Shown here piece after piece: positions 38,376 to 46,633 of a stretch of 64,000 bases of DNA. Source of the DNA: Novosphingobium decolorationis. GTDB taxonomy: Bacteria > Pseudomonadota > Alphaproteobacteria > Sphingomonadales > Sphingomonadaceae. Made by a program: the position numbers and the translations under genes. The notes under the pieces are model-generated. The model was not told the origin of the DNA. It was given only the letters and a program-made list of their open reading frames with translations, and searched no databases. The stretch lies in assembly GCF_018417475.1 (NCBI RefSeq), contig NZ_CP054856.1, forward strand, positions 4,574,209 through 4,638,208, in the 5' to 3' direction. The number at the start of each line of letters is the position of its first letter. Position 1 is the stretch's first letter.

Positions 38376-38696
38376 ATGAGCGATAAGGACCCCGTCCAAG
38401 GCCCTGTTGGCGAGGATGCGCGCATCCGGGCGCTCGACGAGAGGTTGAAGGACCTCCGCGAACGCGAGGAAGTGCGCAACCAGCCGAAAGCAGGCGTGGA
38501 AGCCGATGAGAATTACCGCATCGGAAACCGCGTTCTTTCGGAGCTGCTGGGGGGAATTGCAGGTGGCCTGTTCCTGGGGTGGCTCATTGACCATTTCGCA
38601 GGTACAAGCCCTTGGGGTCTGTTGGGGATGATGTTCTTCGGAATATTCATTGCCTTCAGGAACATTATCCGGATTACGAACCGGCGCCCGGACTGA
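38376..38696 (+). CDS. atpI: ATP synthase protein I
   Basis: A 106-residue protein with a charged N-terminal half (possible coiled coil, IRALDERLKDLREREE) and two hydrophobic helices (about 56-73 and 79-96), the AtpF0-associated family. AtpI assists c-ring assembly or Mg/Ca transport in other bacteria. GGAG-type ribosome site (AAGGAGCAAAGGAC). First gene of the Fo cluster, 72 bp before atpB. Confidence 0.88.
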   Translation: MSDKDPVQGPVGEDARIRALDERLKDLREREEVRNQPKAGVEADENYRIGNRVLSELLGGIAGGLFLGWLIDHFAGTSPWGLLGMMFFGIFIAFRNIIRITNRRPD

Positions 38697-38768
38697 TCTC
38701 TCCATTCTTCGATGGGGCAAGGGGATCAGGCAAGGGCGCTGCCGTTCACAGGCGACAGGGATATTCGC

Positions 38769-39554
38769 GTGGCAGCCGAAGCGAAGGTCGATCCGATGCA
38801 CCAGTTCACCATCGAGCCGTTGTTCGGCTCGGGTCACTGGTCCATCGCGGGGTATAATATCGCCTTTACGAACAGTGCGCTCTGGATGGCGATTGCCACC
38901 GTGGCGCTTCTCATCTTCGTGGCGGGGGGCTCGAAGCGTCAGCTCGTTCCCGGTCGCTGGCAGATGGCGGTGGAAACCTTCACCGGGTTCGTGGACGGCA
39001 TGCTGGCCGCCAATGTCGGCCCCAACGGCAAGAAGTATGTCCCGTACATCTTCTCGCTCTTCATGTTCATTCTGTTCGCCAACGTCCTCGGTCTTCTTCC
39101 GATCGGCGTCCTGGGCCTGCACGCCTTCACGTTCACCAGCCACTTCTCGGCCACCGGTGTCCTGGCGATCATGTCCTTCGCGATCGTGCTGATCGTTGGC
39201 TTTGCGAAGCACAAGCTGCACTTCTTCTCGCTGTTCGTGCCGCACGGTACGCCCGCTGCGATGGTGGTTCCGATCTTCTTCGTCGAACTCGTCTCGTTCC
39301 TGGTGCGTCCGTTCAGCCTTGGCCTGCGTCTCTTCGTTGCGATGATGGCCGGCCACGTTCTGCTCGAAGTGCTCTCCAGCTTCGTGATCGACTCGGGCAA
39401 CGCCAACATCGGCCTCTTCGCCATTGCCGGCCTGCCCAGCTTCATCCTGATGATCGGCATCTGCGCTCTCGAGCTGCTCGTCGCCGGCATCCAGGCCTAC
39501 GTTTTCGCTCTTCTCACCTGCGTCTATCTCAACGACGCCGAGAATCTTCACTGA
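38769..39554 (+). CDS. atpB: ATP synthase Fo subunit a
   Basis: About 261 residues from a GTG at 38769 (AGGGA upstream); the frame is open to 38712. Multi-helix proton-channel subunit: LFANVLGLLPIG, the essential Arg in SLGLRLFVAMMAG, and the C-terminal GIQAYVFALLTCVYL. It works with the c-ring to translocate protons. Part of the atpI-B-E-b'-b operon; the F1 genes are not in the window, as usual in alphaproteobacteria. Confidence 0.95.
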   Translation: MAAEAKVDPMHQFTIEPLFGSGHWSIAGYNIAFTNSALWMAIATVALLIFVAGGSKRQLVPGRWQMAVETFTGFVDGMLAANVGPNGKKYVPYIFSLFMFILFANVLGLLPIGVLGLHAFTFTSHFSATGVLAIMSFAIVLIVGFAKHKLHFFSLFVPHGTPAAMVVPIFFVELVSFLVRPFSLGLRLFVAMMAGHVLLEVLSSFVIDSGNANIGLFAIAGLPSFILMIGICALELLVAGIQAYVFALLTCVYLNDAENLH

Positions 39555-39606
39555 TCTCAAGTTTTACCGCCTCAAACATTCGGGCATACCAAAGGGAGTT
39601 TTTGAA

Positions 39607-39834
39607 ATGGACGCAGAAGCTGCAAAGCTGCTTGGTGCAGGTTTCGCCGCTATCGGTGCTGGTCTCGCCTCGATCGGCGTGGGCAACGTGTTCGCCAAGT
39701 TCCTCGAAGGCGCGCTGCGCAACCCGGGTGCTGCCGACGCGCAGCAGGGCCGTCTCTTCATCGGCTTCGCCGGTGCCGAGCTTCTCGGTCTTCTCTCGTT
39801 CGTTATCGCGGCTCTGCTGATCTTCGCCGCGTAA
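39607..39834 (+). CDS. atpE: ATP synthase Fo subunit c
   Basis: A 75-residue two-helix hairpin: a Gly/Ala-rich first helix (GAGFAAIGAGLASIGVG), the polar loop ALRNPGA, and the proton-carrying Glu58 in GFAGAELLGLLSF. The motif lacks the extra polar ligands of sodium-type rings, so it is proton-coupled (inference). Strong ribosome site (AAAGGGAG). Followed by a long perfect hairpin. Confidence 0.97.
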   Translation: MDAEAAKLLGAGFAAIGAGLASIGVGNVFAKFLEGALRNPGAADAQQGRLFIGFAGAELLGLLSFVIAALLIFAA

Positions 39835-39865
39835 TCGCGGACTGATCCAGACCACACTGATCCGC

Positions 39866-39902
39866 ATCCGGCTGCCCTGACCCTTTGGTAGGGCAGCCGG
39901 AT
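39866..39902 (+). terminator. Intercistronic 13-bp hairpin after atpE
   Basis: A perfect 13-bp stem ATCCGGCTGCCCT / AGGGCAGCCGGAT with an 11-nt loop lies between atpE and the b' gene. There is no clean T-run, so it more likely stabilises atpE mRNA or partly attenuates, helping to give the excess of c over b subunits the enzyme needs. Function inferred. Confidence 0.6.
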
Positions 39903-39945
39903 CGCGGAACACTTTTTCCGGCCACCTCGACCACAGGGCTGACCC

Positions 39946-40440
39946 ATGCCTCAGATCGAACAGCTTGCCGCAACCTATTCCAGCCAGATCTTCTGGATGC
40001 TGGTGTTCTTCGGTTTCACCTTCTTCGTCATCGGACGGGGCATGGTTCCGAAGGTCATGGACACGGTTGCGAAGCGCGACACCCAGATTGCCGACGACCT
40101 CCTTGCCGCCGAACGCGCGCGCAAGCAGGCGGATGCCGAAGAGGAATCCTGGCGGGAGCGTGAAAACGCCAACCGCGCCAAGGCCCACGCCCTGATCGCC
40201 GAGGCCCGTGCCACGGCCGCGACCGAAACCGAGCAGCGCCTTGCCGCCGCCCAGGTCACGATCGACGGCAAGATCGCCGAAGCCGAGGCTGGCATTGCTG
40301 CCGCCCGCAAGGCCGCGGCAGACGAAATCGAAACGGTTGCAGCCGAAGCTGCCCGTGACATCATCGGCCGCGTTGCCGGTCTCTCGCTTGACGAGGGCCA
40401 GGTCCGCGCCGCCGTGAAGGAGAACCTGGTCCATGGCTGA
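39946..40440 (+). CDS. atpG: ATP synthase Fo subunit b'
   Basis: 164 residues: an N-terminal membrane helix (SSQIFWMLVFFGFTFFVIG) and a long Ala/Glu/Lys/Arg-rich coiled coil forming the peripheral stalk with subunit b. Split b/b' genes are typical of alphaproteobacteria and photosynthetic bacteria. It overlaps the next gene by 8 bp. In other genomes it is also named atpF2 or atpX. Confidence 0.93.
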   Translation: MPQIEQLAATYSSQIFWMLVFFGFTFFVIGRGMVPKVMDTVAKRDTQIADDLLAAERARKQADAEEESWRERENANRAKAHALIAEARATAATETEQRLAAAQVTIDGKIAEAEAGIAAARKAAADEIETVAAEAARDIIGRVAGLSLDEGQVRAAVKENLVHG

Positions 40441-41014
40441 TACCCCTGCCGTCCAGTCCTCCCTGGAGAACGAAGGCGCGCACGTCGAAGCGGCGGCCGA
40501 GACCCACGCGGGTGTCGAGCACCACGCCGAGCCGATGCTGCTGGGCGTAGCCCCGCCGGCCATGGTCGTCAGCGCCTCGATGCTGGTGCTTCTGGGCATC
40601 GCTCTGTGGAAGGGCGTTCCCAAGGCGATCGGCCGCGGTCTTGATTCGCGCATCGCGGACATCAAGGCCCAGCTCGAGGAAGCCAAGACCCTGCGCGCCG
40701 AGGCGGAAGCCCTGCGCAAGGAGTATGCCGACAAGATCGCCGGTGCCGAAAAGGACGCCGCCGAGATGCTCGAGCATGCCCGCAAGGAAGCGATCGCCAT
40801 CGTTGCCAAGGCCGAAACCGATACGGCGGACGTCATTGCCCGCCGCGAGAAGATGGCCGAAGACAAGATCGGTGCTGCCCAGCTCGCGGCCGTTGCGGAC
40901 CTTCGCGCCGTTGCTGCCGACGCGGCGACTGCCGCAGCGCGCGGTCTGATCGCAGGCAATCACTCGGCTGATGCCGACAAGGTTCTCGTCAACCAGGCGA
41001 TTTCCGGGATCTGA
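40433..41014 (+). CDS. atpF: ATP synthase Fo subunit b
   Basis: 193 residues: a ~45-residue N-terminal extension rich in Glu/Ala/His, a membrane helix (PPAMVVSASMLVLLGIALW) and a long coiled-coil domain (IKAQLEEAKTLRAEAEALRKEY). It pairs with b' in the stator. Last gene of the Fo operon, closed by a strong terminator. Confidence 0.95.
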   Translation: MADTPAVQSSLENEGAHVEAAAETHAGVEHHAEPMLLGVAPPAMVVSASMLVLLGIALWKGVPKAIGRGLDSRIADIKAQLEEAKTLRAEAEALRKEYADKIAGAEKDAAEMLEHARKEAIAIVAKAETDTADVIARREKMAEDKIGAAQLAAVADLRAVAADAATAAARGLIAGNHSADADKVLVNQAISGI

Positions 41015-41048
41015 TCGTCTCCGGAGGCCTTGCGATAATCCAACCACG

Positions 41049-41082
41049 AAAAAAGCCCCTGCCGATTGGCGGGGGCTTTTTT
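41049..41082. terminator. Bidirectional terminator after atpF
   Basis: GCCCCTGCC pairs with GGCGGGGGC (9 bp, one wobble) around loop GATT, with A6 and T6 on the flanks. It ends the atp operon and also lies 83 bases past the convergent MetE-like gene's stop. Confidence 0.93.
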
Positions 41083-41164
41083 CGTGTGCGTGGGAGAGTG
41101 GCCCGAGCGCCGGGGTGATGAGCGGCGCGCCAGTCCGAAGACCGGCGCGCAACACATTGTTGGA

Positions 41165-42259
41165 TCAGGCTTCGCCCCAGATGTCCTGGGCGACGTTGAC
41201 CACGAGTTCCAGCTTGCGGCGCTGGTCATCGACGGTCAGCGAGTTGCCGTGCTCGGTCGAGGAGAAACCGCACTGCGGCGCGATGCCGAGCTGGTCGATG
41301 TCGACGAACTTGCTGGCCGCTTCGAACTGGCGCTTGATGTCGTCCATCGATTCCAGTTCGGGCGTCTTGGTGGTGATGAAACCGGCCATGATGCGCTTGT
41401 CGCCCTTGGGCAGGAGTGCGAGCGGCTCGAGGCCACCGGCACGGTCGGTGTCGTATTCCATGAAGTAGATGTCGACATCGGTGCCGTTGAAGATGGCATC
41501 GGCCGCTGCATCGTAGCCGCCGGTCGCCGCGTAGGTCGACCGGAAGTTGCCGCGGCACATGTGCATGCCGATGGTCATGTCCGACGGACGGTCCTTGATC
41601 GCCTCGTTCAGCATCCAGGCGTAGTCGGTGATGAGCTGGTCGGGATCCTGGCCCATCGCCAGACGCTGTTCCCGCTGCTTGGGGTCGGCGAGGTAGGCGA
41701 AGAAGATGTCGTCCATCTGCAGGTAACGGCAGCCAGCGGCGTAGTAGGCCTCGACGGCGGCCTTGTAGGTCGCGGCGATGTCGGCCATCAGCACCTTCTG
41801 ATCACGGTACTTCTCGGGCAGCACGTCCGAGGGGTCGGTGCGGAAGTGCACGGCCGAGGGGCCGGGGATCGAGATCTTCGGGCAGACCGTGGTGTGGTCC
41901 TTCACGAAGGTGAAGTGTTCGAGCATCGGGTGATCGGCCGGGAAGCCCAGCGTGTCGGTGATGGTCGGGCGGATCGGGGGCAGGTCGACGCCGTGGAACT
42001 TCACGCCTTCATCGCGCGTGCGAAGTTCCATGCCATCAAGCATGCCCATGAAGTCGAAGTGCCAGAACGCGCGGCGCGCTTCGCCGTCGGTGACGACCTT
42101 GAGGCCGACGTCTTCCTGCATCTTGATCAGGTCGGGGATGGTCGCGTCTTCGGCGGCGCGCAGGATCGCGGCGTCGGCACCTTCGGCGCGGGCCTTGGCG
42201 ACGGGCTCGGGGCGAAGCAGGCTACCGACGTGGTCGGCGCGAAAGCGGGGTTTGGACAT
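41165..42259 (-). CDS. Cobalamin-independent methionine synthase-like protein (MetE C-terminal domain)
   Basis: A 364-residue single-domain protein corresponding to the catalytic half of MetE. It has FRADHVGSLLRP at the start, YLQMDDIFFAYL, MHMCRGNFRS (Zn-ligand His/Cys), a later Glu (FMEYDTDRAGG), and QCGFSSTEHGNSLT (second Cys). It lacks the N-terminal MetE domain, like the stand-alone 'UROD/MetE-like' proteins that use other methyl donors. The start at 42259 begins the conserved MSKPRFRADHVG. A long leader and an AT-rich operator precede it. Confidence 0.87.
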   Translation of the reverse strand: MSKPRFRADHVGSLLRPEPVAKARAEGADAAILRAAEDATIPDLIKMQEDVGLKVVTDGEARRAFWHFDFMGMLDGMELRTRDEGVKFHGVDLPPIRPTITDTLGFPADHPMLEHFTFVKDHTTVCPKISIPGPSAVHFRTDPSDVLPEKYRDQKVLMADIAATYKAAVEAYYAAGCRYLQMDDIFFAYLADPKQREQRLAMGQDPDQLITDYAWMLNEAIKDRPSDMTIGMHMCRGNFRSTYAATGGYDAAADAIFNGTDVDIYFMEYDTDRAGGLEPLALLPKGDKRIMAGFITTKTPELESMDDIKRQFEAASKFVDIDQLGIAPQCGFSSTEHGNSLTVDDQRRKLELVVNVAQDIWGEA

Positions 42260-42485
42260 GGACGTATGACCCTTCTTGCTGGTCCGTTGTGCGTGCGGCG
42301 AGGGGCCACACGCCTGTTCTGGCTCCGGCGGGCTGGGGCGTGTGCGGAATGTCGGAGGAAAGGCGTGGTTCCTTGGGGTAGGCCAGCCTTGCTCCGCGTC
42401 CGCAGGGCTCCTTGTGTCCCGGCGCGGTTCGTAATTTCGTGGTCGCGAGCCGGGCATGCTGCACTGCAGCGCCACGAACCGCGAC
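42260..42485 (-). promoter_or_regulatory. Long structured 5' leader of the MetE-like gene
   Basis: The predicted transcript start is near 42485, leaving about 225 nt untranslated. The most obvious fold is a perfect 10-bp stem CGCGGTTCGT / ACGAACCGCG enclosing ~46 nt with further self-complementary sequence (GCTGCA/TGCAGC). It does not match the SAM-II or cobalamin riboswitch conserved cores that I know. Possible regulatory leader of unknown class. Confidence 0.4.
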
Positions 42486-42491
42486 ACGTGC

Positions 42492-42520
42492 CTTAGAGCG
42501 CAGCGATGCGGCACCGTCAA
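42492..42520 (-). promoter_or_regulatory. Sigma70-like promoter of the MetE-like gene
   Basis: TTGACG (42520-42515), 17 bp, TCTAAG (42497-42492). The palindrome at 42526-42545 abuts its upstream side. Confidence 0.5.
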
Positions 42521-42525
42521 GGCGG

Positions 42526-42545
42526 ATATAAAGAGTTCTTTATAT
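42526..42545. promoter_or_regulatory. AT-rich palindromic operator upstream of the MetE-like gene
   Basis: Perfect 9-bp arms ATATAAAGA and TCTTTATAT around a 2-bp centre, in otherwise GC-rich DNA, five bases upstream of the predicted -35. The arms resemble the operator I recall for the ArsR-family SahR/SamR regulators of methionine-cycle genes. The remaining ~200 bp toward gloB (42546-42744) contains only a GC hairpin near 42709-42736 and no gene I can support. Confidence 0.55.
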
Positions 42546-42744
42546 GTGTTCTGCGGGCGGGGTCATGGCGCGGAGGCCCCTGAAACTTCGTCGTTTCCGT
42601 ATACTCACTGCCGGGGCGCGGGCTCCAGAGCGGGTGTACGGGCGCGGCCATGTGCGCTGTCCTGTGGAGCGAGCCTTCTTCGGCGTCACGGTCGGTTGAG
42701 GCAGGCTTGGGCGGGCGCTTGCGTATGTGCCCGCCCACCCTGGC

Positions 42745-43515
42745 TCAGAAGTTGTCCTTGGCGGCGCGAAGGGCGGCAAAGGTCGCGACCGGGTCGCCCA
42801 TGTGGCCGTCGGGGGCCCAGCGGGCCGAAAGGTCGGCATCGTCGGCGCGCAGGAAGGGGTTGGTCGCAAGTTCGCGCTGGAGCTTCGTCGGCACGGTGGG
42901 CAGGCCCTCGGCGCGCCAGCGGGCGATGTCCTCGCCATAGGCGGCAAGTTCGGCGTTGTCGGGATCGGCGTGAAGCGCGAACTTGAGATTCGCCTCGGTG
43001 TATTCGTGGGCGCAGTAGATCAGCGTGTCGGCCGGAAGCGCCTTGATTCGCTTGAGGCTGGTCCAGAACTGTTCAGGGTTGCCCTCGAACATGCGCCCGC
43101 AGCCCAGCGCGAAGAGGCTGTCGCCCACGAAAGCCATGCGCGCGCCGGCAAGCCAGTAAGCGCAGTGGCCCAGCGTATGGCCACCCACGTCGAGGACCTT
43201 GCCCTCGCGGTCGCCGATCGTGACGATGTCGCCCTGCCTGACCATCCGGTCGACGCCCTCGATCTTGCCCGCATCGCCTTCGGGCGCGGTGATCGTGCAA
43301 TTGGTGGCGGCCTTGATCGCCATGTTTCCGCCCGCGTGGTCGGGGTGCCAGTGGGTGTTCCAGATCTGGGTGATCTGCCAGCCCTTCTGGCCTGCCTGTT
43401 TCAGGTATTCCTCGGCGTCGGGCGTGTCGATGCACACCGTTTCGCCGTAGGCGCTGTCGTGCAGCAGGTAGCCGTAGTTGTCGTTCAGGCACGGAAACTG
43501 GTGAACTTCGAGCAT
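42745..43515 (-). CDS. gloB: Hydroxyacylglutathione hydrolase (glyoxalase II)
   Basis: A 256-residue metallo-beta-lactamase-fold enzyme that releases D-lactate and glutathione from S-lactoylglutathione. The dinuclear metal motif THWHPDHAGG (THxHxDH), GHTLGHCAYW, FVGDSLFALGCGRMFEG and CAHEYTEANLKFA are complete. The ATG at 43515 starts MLEVHQFPCLNDNYGYLL. The substrate-binding C-terminal helical domain is present. Confidence 0.95.
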   Translation of the reverse strand: MLEVHQFPCLNDNYGYLLHDSAYGETVCIDTPDAEEYLKQAGQKGWQITQIWNTHWHPDHAGGNMAIKAATNCTITAPEGDAGKIEGVDRMVRQGDIVTIGDREGKVLDVGGHTLGHCAYWLAGARMAFVGDSLFALGCGRMFEGNPEQFWTSLKRIKALPADTLIYCAHEYTEANLKFALHADPDNAELAAYGEDIARWRAEGLPTVPTKLQRELATNPFLRADDADLSARWAPDGHMGDPVATFAALRAAKDNF

Positions 43516-43598
43516 GGCGCTCCTCTCTCCTTGCGTGGTCTTGAGTCTAGGCAAAGGGTCCCAAGTGTCAAAGGAAGTCGGGACCTGGTCGCTTTGTC

Positions 43599-43967
43599 TC
43601 AGTGCACCGGGCGGCGCAGCAGCAGCAGAAAGGCGAGCGCGCCGATCAGGAGGACAGAGGCAACCGCCTGCGTCTGGAAGCTGATGTAGTGCACATAGCG
43701 GCTGATGAAGAACACGCAGACGAGCGAGCCCGCTGCGACCGCCGAGGTGTGCCCGAGGATCGACATCGGCGCGCGTTCCTCGGGTGTCATGGCGCGGGCC
43801 GTGCGCAAGGCGAGGACGAGCGCGAGCGCTTCCAGCCCCGCGACCAGCGCAAAGGCGGTTGGCGGCAGGAAGGCGGTGGCGATGGCGAGGGCGACGAAGA
43901 GGGCGCCAACGCGGTCGCGCCGGGCCTGGAGGAGTGTGCCGAGCGGGCTCTTGCGGGGATGGCTCAT
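43599..43967 (-). CDS. Hypothetical membrane protein, 122 aa
   Basis: Four hydrophobic segments are predicted (about 20-37, 39-56, 74-90 and 101-117), with a basic N-terminus (RKSPLG...RRDR) and a short C-terminal RRPVH. Unrecognised family; inner-membrane location expected. It lies 83 bp upstream of gloB on the same strand and may share its transcript. Confidence 0.6.
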   Translation of the reverse strand: MSHPRKSPLGTLLQARRDRVGALFVALAIATAFLPPTAFALVAGLEALALVLALRTARAMTPEERAPMSILGHTSAVAAGSLVCVFFISRYVHYISFQTQAVASVLLIGALAFLLLLRRPVH

Positions 43968-44135
43968 GGGGCTGCGTTAGGCCAGCCGGCATGGGAAGGC
44001 AAATGTCCGGGGCACACGTTTGAACCGTGTTTGTGGCGGTGTCGCAGACCTGACTTCAGGCTTCGAGGATGGTGGTCTGGGGACCGGCTCGGTCGCGTCG
44101 CGAAGCGGCCAGTTCGAGCGCCGCACGCACGCCGA

Positions 44136-44480
44136 TCAGGGGCATGAAGGCCATCGGGGGAATGCGCTCTTCCCCAAGGAACTGATCCAGGCCCAGATGA
44201 GGAAGAGAGCCAGCGTTGCTGCCAGGATGAGGCGGTATGACAGGGGCCAGGCCCCGCGCGCGACGGTGGCCACAGCGCCGGGGCCTGTACCGCTCATGCA
44301 GAGTGCCTGCACAAGGGTGACGATTCCGGCCACGATCCACAGGGCATATCCTGCGGCGCTGGACGCAAGCGGGCGGCCAAGCAGGGCGCAACCCATGGCA
44401 AATGCACACCAACCTATGAGCATTAGCGCGATGGCAAGGCCGTAGCGGCCAAAAAGGTTCACGGTCGCGGCTCGGGTCAT
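44136..44480 (-). CDS. Hypothetical membrane protein, 114 aa
   Basis: Three hydrophobic segments (about 13-34, 45-62 and 82-99) and two Cys in the membrane region. This frame was chosen over an overlapping 150-codon frame (44056-44508), whose product is Arg/His-rich and looks like an antisense artefact. No family recognised. It lies just past the rpsA terminator. Confidence 0.5.
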   Translation of the reverse strand: MTRAATVNLFGRYGLAIALMLIGWCAFAMGCALLGRPLASSAAGYALWIVAGIVTLVQALCMSGTGPGAVATVARGAWPLSYRLILAATLALFLIWAWISSLGKSAFPRWPSCP

Positions 44481-44509
44481 GCCGGGCAGGGTAATCGCGC
44501 AAACGCAAA

Positions 44510-44537
44510 AGCCCGCCCGGATTGCTCCGGACGGGCT
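44510..44537 (-). terminator. Terminator after rpsA
   Basis: A 12-bp stem with one mismatch (AGCCCG/CGGGCT and CCGGA/TCCGG) and loop TTGC. On the minus strand it is followed by TTTTGCGTTTG. It sits about 40 bases past the rpsA stop. Confidence 0.85.
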
Positions 44538-44575
44538 CTTGGTGATTTCAGCTTCGGTGAGGCTGAAAGGTCCGA

Positions 44576-46282
44576 TTAACGGCCCTTCAGAGCTTCGCCG
44601 AGGATGTCGCCGAGCGAAGCGCCCGAGTCCGACGAACCGTACTGCTCCACCGCTTCCTTCTCTTCGGCCAGCTGACGGGCCTTGACCGAGAAGTTCGGCT
44701 TCTTGGAACGGTCGAAACCGGTGACCATCGCGTCGAGCTTCTGGCCGACCTGGAAGCGGTCGGGGCGCTGCTCGTCACGGTCACGGCCGAGGTCCGAACG
44801 CTTGATGAAGCCGGTCGCGCCGTCTTCGCCAGCCTGGACTTCGAGACCGCCGTCGCGGACTTCGAGGACGGTGACGGTGACGGTTTCACCACGGCGCAGT
44901 GAGCTGCCACCGGTGACCGTGCCGCCAGCGGCCGGAGCGCCACGCTCGAGCTGCTTCATGCCGAGGCTGATGCGTTCCTTGTCGACGTCGACGTCGAGAA
45001 CCACGGCCTGGACGACCTCACCCTTGCGGTGCAGGGCCAGGGCGTCTTCACCCGAGATGCCCCATGCGATGTCGGACATGTGAACCATGCCGTCGACGTC
45101 GCCATCGAGGCCGATGAACAGGCCGAATTCGGTCGCGTTCTTGACTTCGCCTTCGACGGTCGAGCCAACCGGGTGACGCTCTGCAAAGCCTTCCCAGGGG
45201 TTCTGCTGAGCCTGCTTGAGGCCGAGCGAGATACGACGCTTGTCGGAGTCGACCTCGAGAACCATGACTTCGACTTCCTGCGAGGTCGAAACGATCTTGC
45301 CCGGGTGGACGTTCTTCTTGGTCCAGGACATTTCCGAAACGTGGACCAGGCCTTCGATGCCCGGCTCCAGCTCCACGAAGGCGCCGTATTCGGTGATGTT
45401 GGTGACCGTGCCCGAAAGCTTCGCGCCGACCGGGTACTTGACCGCTGCGCCTTCCCAGGGATCGCTTTCCAGCTGCTTCATGCCGAGGCTGATGCGCTGG
45501 GTGTCCTGGTTGATGCGGATGATCTGGACGGTGACGGTGTCGCCGATGGCGATCACTTCGCTCGGGTGGTTGACGCGCTTGTAGCTCATGTCGGTGACAT
45601 GGAGCAGGCCGTCGATACCGCCCAGGTCAACGAACGCACCGTAGTCGGTGATGTTCTTGACGACGCCGTCGATGACCTGGCCTTCGCTCAGCTTGTCGAT
45701 GAGCTCGCTGCGCTGTTCGGCGCGGGTCTCTTCGAGGACGGCGCGGCGCGACACGACGATGTTGCCACGGCGACGGTCCATCTTGAGGATCTGGAAGGGC
45801 TGGGGCACGTCCATCAGCGGGGTGACGTCGCGCACGGGGCGGATGTCGACCTGCGAGCCGGGGAGGAAGGCCACGGCGCCGTCGAGGTCGACGGTGAAGC
45901 CGCCCTTGACGCGGCCGAAGATCACGCCTTCGACGCGCTTGCCTTCACCGAATTCGTTCTCGAGCTTGTCCCAGGCGGCTTCGCGGCGGGCGCGGTCGCG
46001 CGACAGCATCGCTTCGCCGTCGGCGTTCTCGACGCGGTCGACGTAGACTTCGACTTCGTCGCCGACCTTGAGGCCGTGCTCGTCTTCACCGCGCGCGAAT
46101 TCGCGCAGCGGCACGCGGCCTTCGCTCTTGAGGCCTACGTCGATGACGGCCTTGTCGTTCTCGATTGCGGTGATCGTGCCCTTGACGACGCGGCCTTCGA
46201 AGCCGTCGTCAGCAACGCCACCGAGCTGCTCGTCGAGCATCGCCGCGAAATCGTCGCGGGTCGGATTGGCAGAAGTAGCCAT
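44576..46282 (-). CDS. rpsA: 30S ribosomal protein S1
   Basis: A 568-residue protein made of successive S1/OB repeats (about residues 30-100, 115-180, 200-270, 285-355, 372-442 and 459-530), e.g. GVVKNITDYGAFVDLGGIDGLLHVTDMS and VTNITEYGAFVELEPG. The start is at MATSANPTRDDFAAML (46282). S1 binds mRNA leaders for initiation. In most alphaproteobacteria the order is aroA-cmk-rpsA; here an oppositely oriented alcohol dehydrogenase gene lies between cmk and rpsA. Confidence 0.97.
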   Translation of the reverse strand: MATSANPTRDDFAAMLDEQLGGVADDGFEGRVVKGTITAIENDKAVIDVGLKSEGRVPLREFARGEDEHGLKVGDEVEVYVDRVENADGEAMLSRDRARREAAWDKLENEFGEGKRVEGVIFGRVKGGFTVDLDGAVAFLPGSQVDIRPVRDVTPLMDVPQPFQILKMDRRRGNIVVSRRAVLEETRAEQRSELIDKLSEGQVIDGVVKNITDYGAFVDLGGIDGLLHVTDMSYKRVNHPSEVIAIGDTVTVQIIRINQDTQRISLGMKQLESDPWEGAAVKYPVGAKLSGTVTNITEYGAFVELEPGIEGLVHVSEMSWTKKNVHPGKIVSTSQEVEVMVLEVDSDKRRISLGLKQAQQNPWEGFAERHPVGSTVEGEVKNATEFGLFIGLDGDVDGMVHMSDIAWGISGEDALALHRKGEVVQAVVLDVDVDKERISLGMKQLERGAPAAGGTVTGGSSLRRGETVTVTVLEVRDGGLEVQAGEDGATGFIKRSDLGRDRDEQRPDRFQVGQKLDAMVTGFDRSKKPNFSVKARQLAEEKEAVEQYGSSDSGASLGDILGEALKGR

Positions 46283-46633
46283 TAAGAGGTTATCCTCAGA
46301 TTGTACGTTTTTCCGGCCAGGCGGTTGTTTCCGCCGGTCTTTCTCCGCCATCCGCACCATTGCATCGGCGGGCCAAAAGGGCCGAACTGCCATGCAGGCC
46401 GGATACCTGCACAGCGCTCTTGGAGCCGACTGAACGGCCCCTCGAACCGGCGCGCCCTACGCGCGTGGGGCGGGAAATGCAAGGGAAATGGCGGGGTATG
46501 CGCAGGGGGGCGCAAATTTCCTGCGCGAGGGCGCTGGCAGGGCGGTTTCGCTTGATGTCTGTCAATCCACCGGAACGCGATCGGGCCTAAGTCGTTGAAT
46601 AGCTGCAAACATGATACGATCTGGAGAATTGCC
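46283..46633. other. Divergent intergenic region rpsA / alcohol dehydrogenase
   Basis: About 350 bp without a credible gene. A TTGACA hexamer on the minus strand (46565-46560) points toward rpsA but has no good -10 at standard spacing. On the plus side TTGAAT and TACGAT lie near 46594-46615 with too short a spacer. I see no strong hairpin or repeat. Confidence 0.3.

Noticed and set aside
42260..42485. SAM-II or cobalamin riboswitch in the MetE-like leader
   Set aside because: Neither the SAM-II pseudoknot core nor a B12 box could be found; only generic stems are visible.
44056..44508. 150-codon frame overlapping the 114-residue membrane protein
   Set aside because: Its product is Arg/His/Pro-rich without hydrophobic segments. 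The overlapping frame gives a coherent membrane protein.
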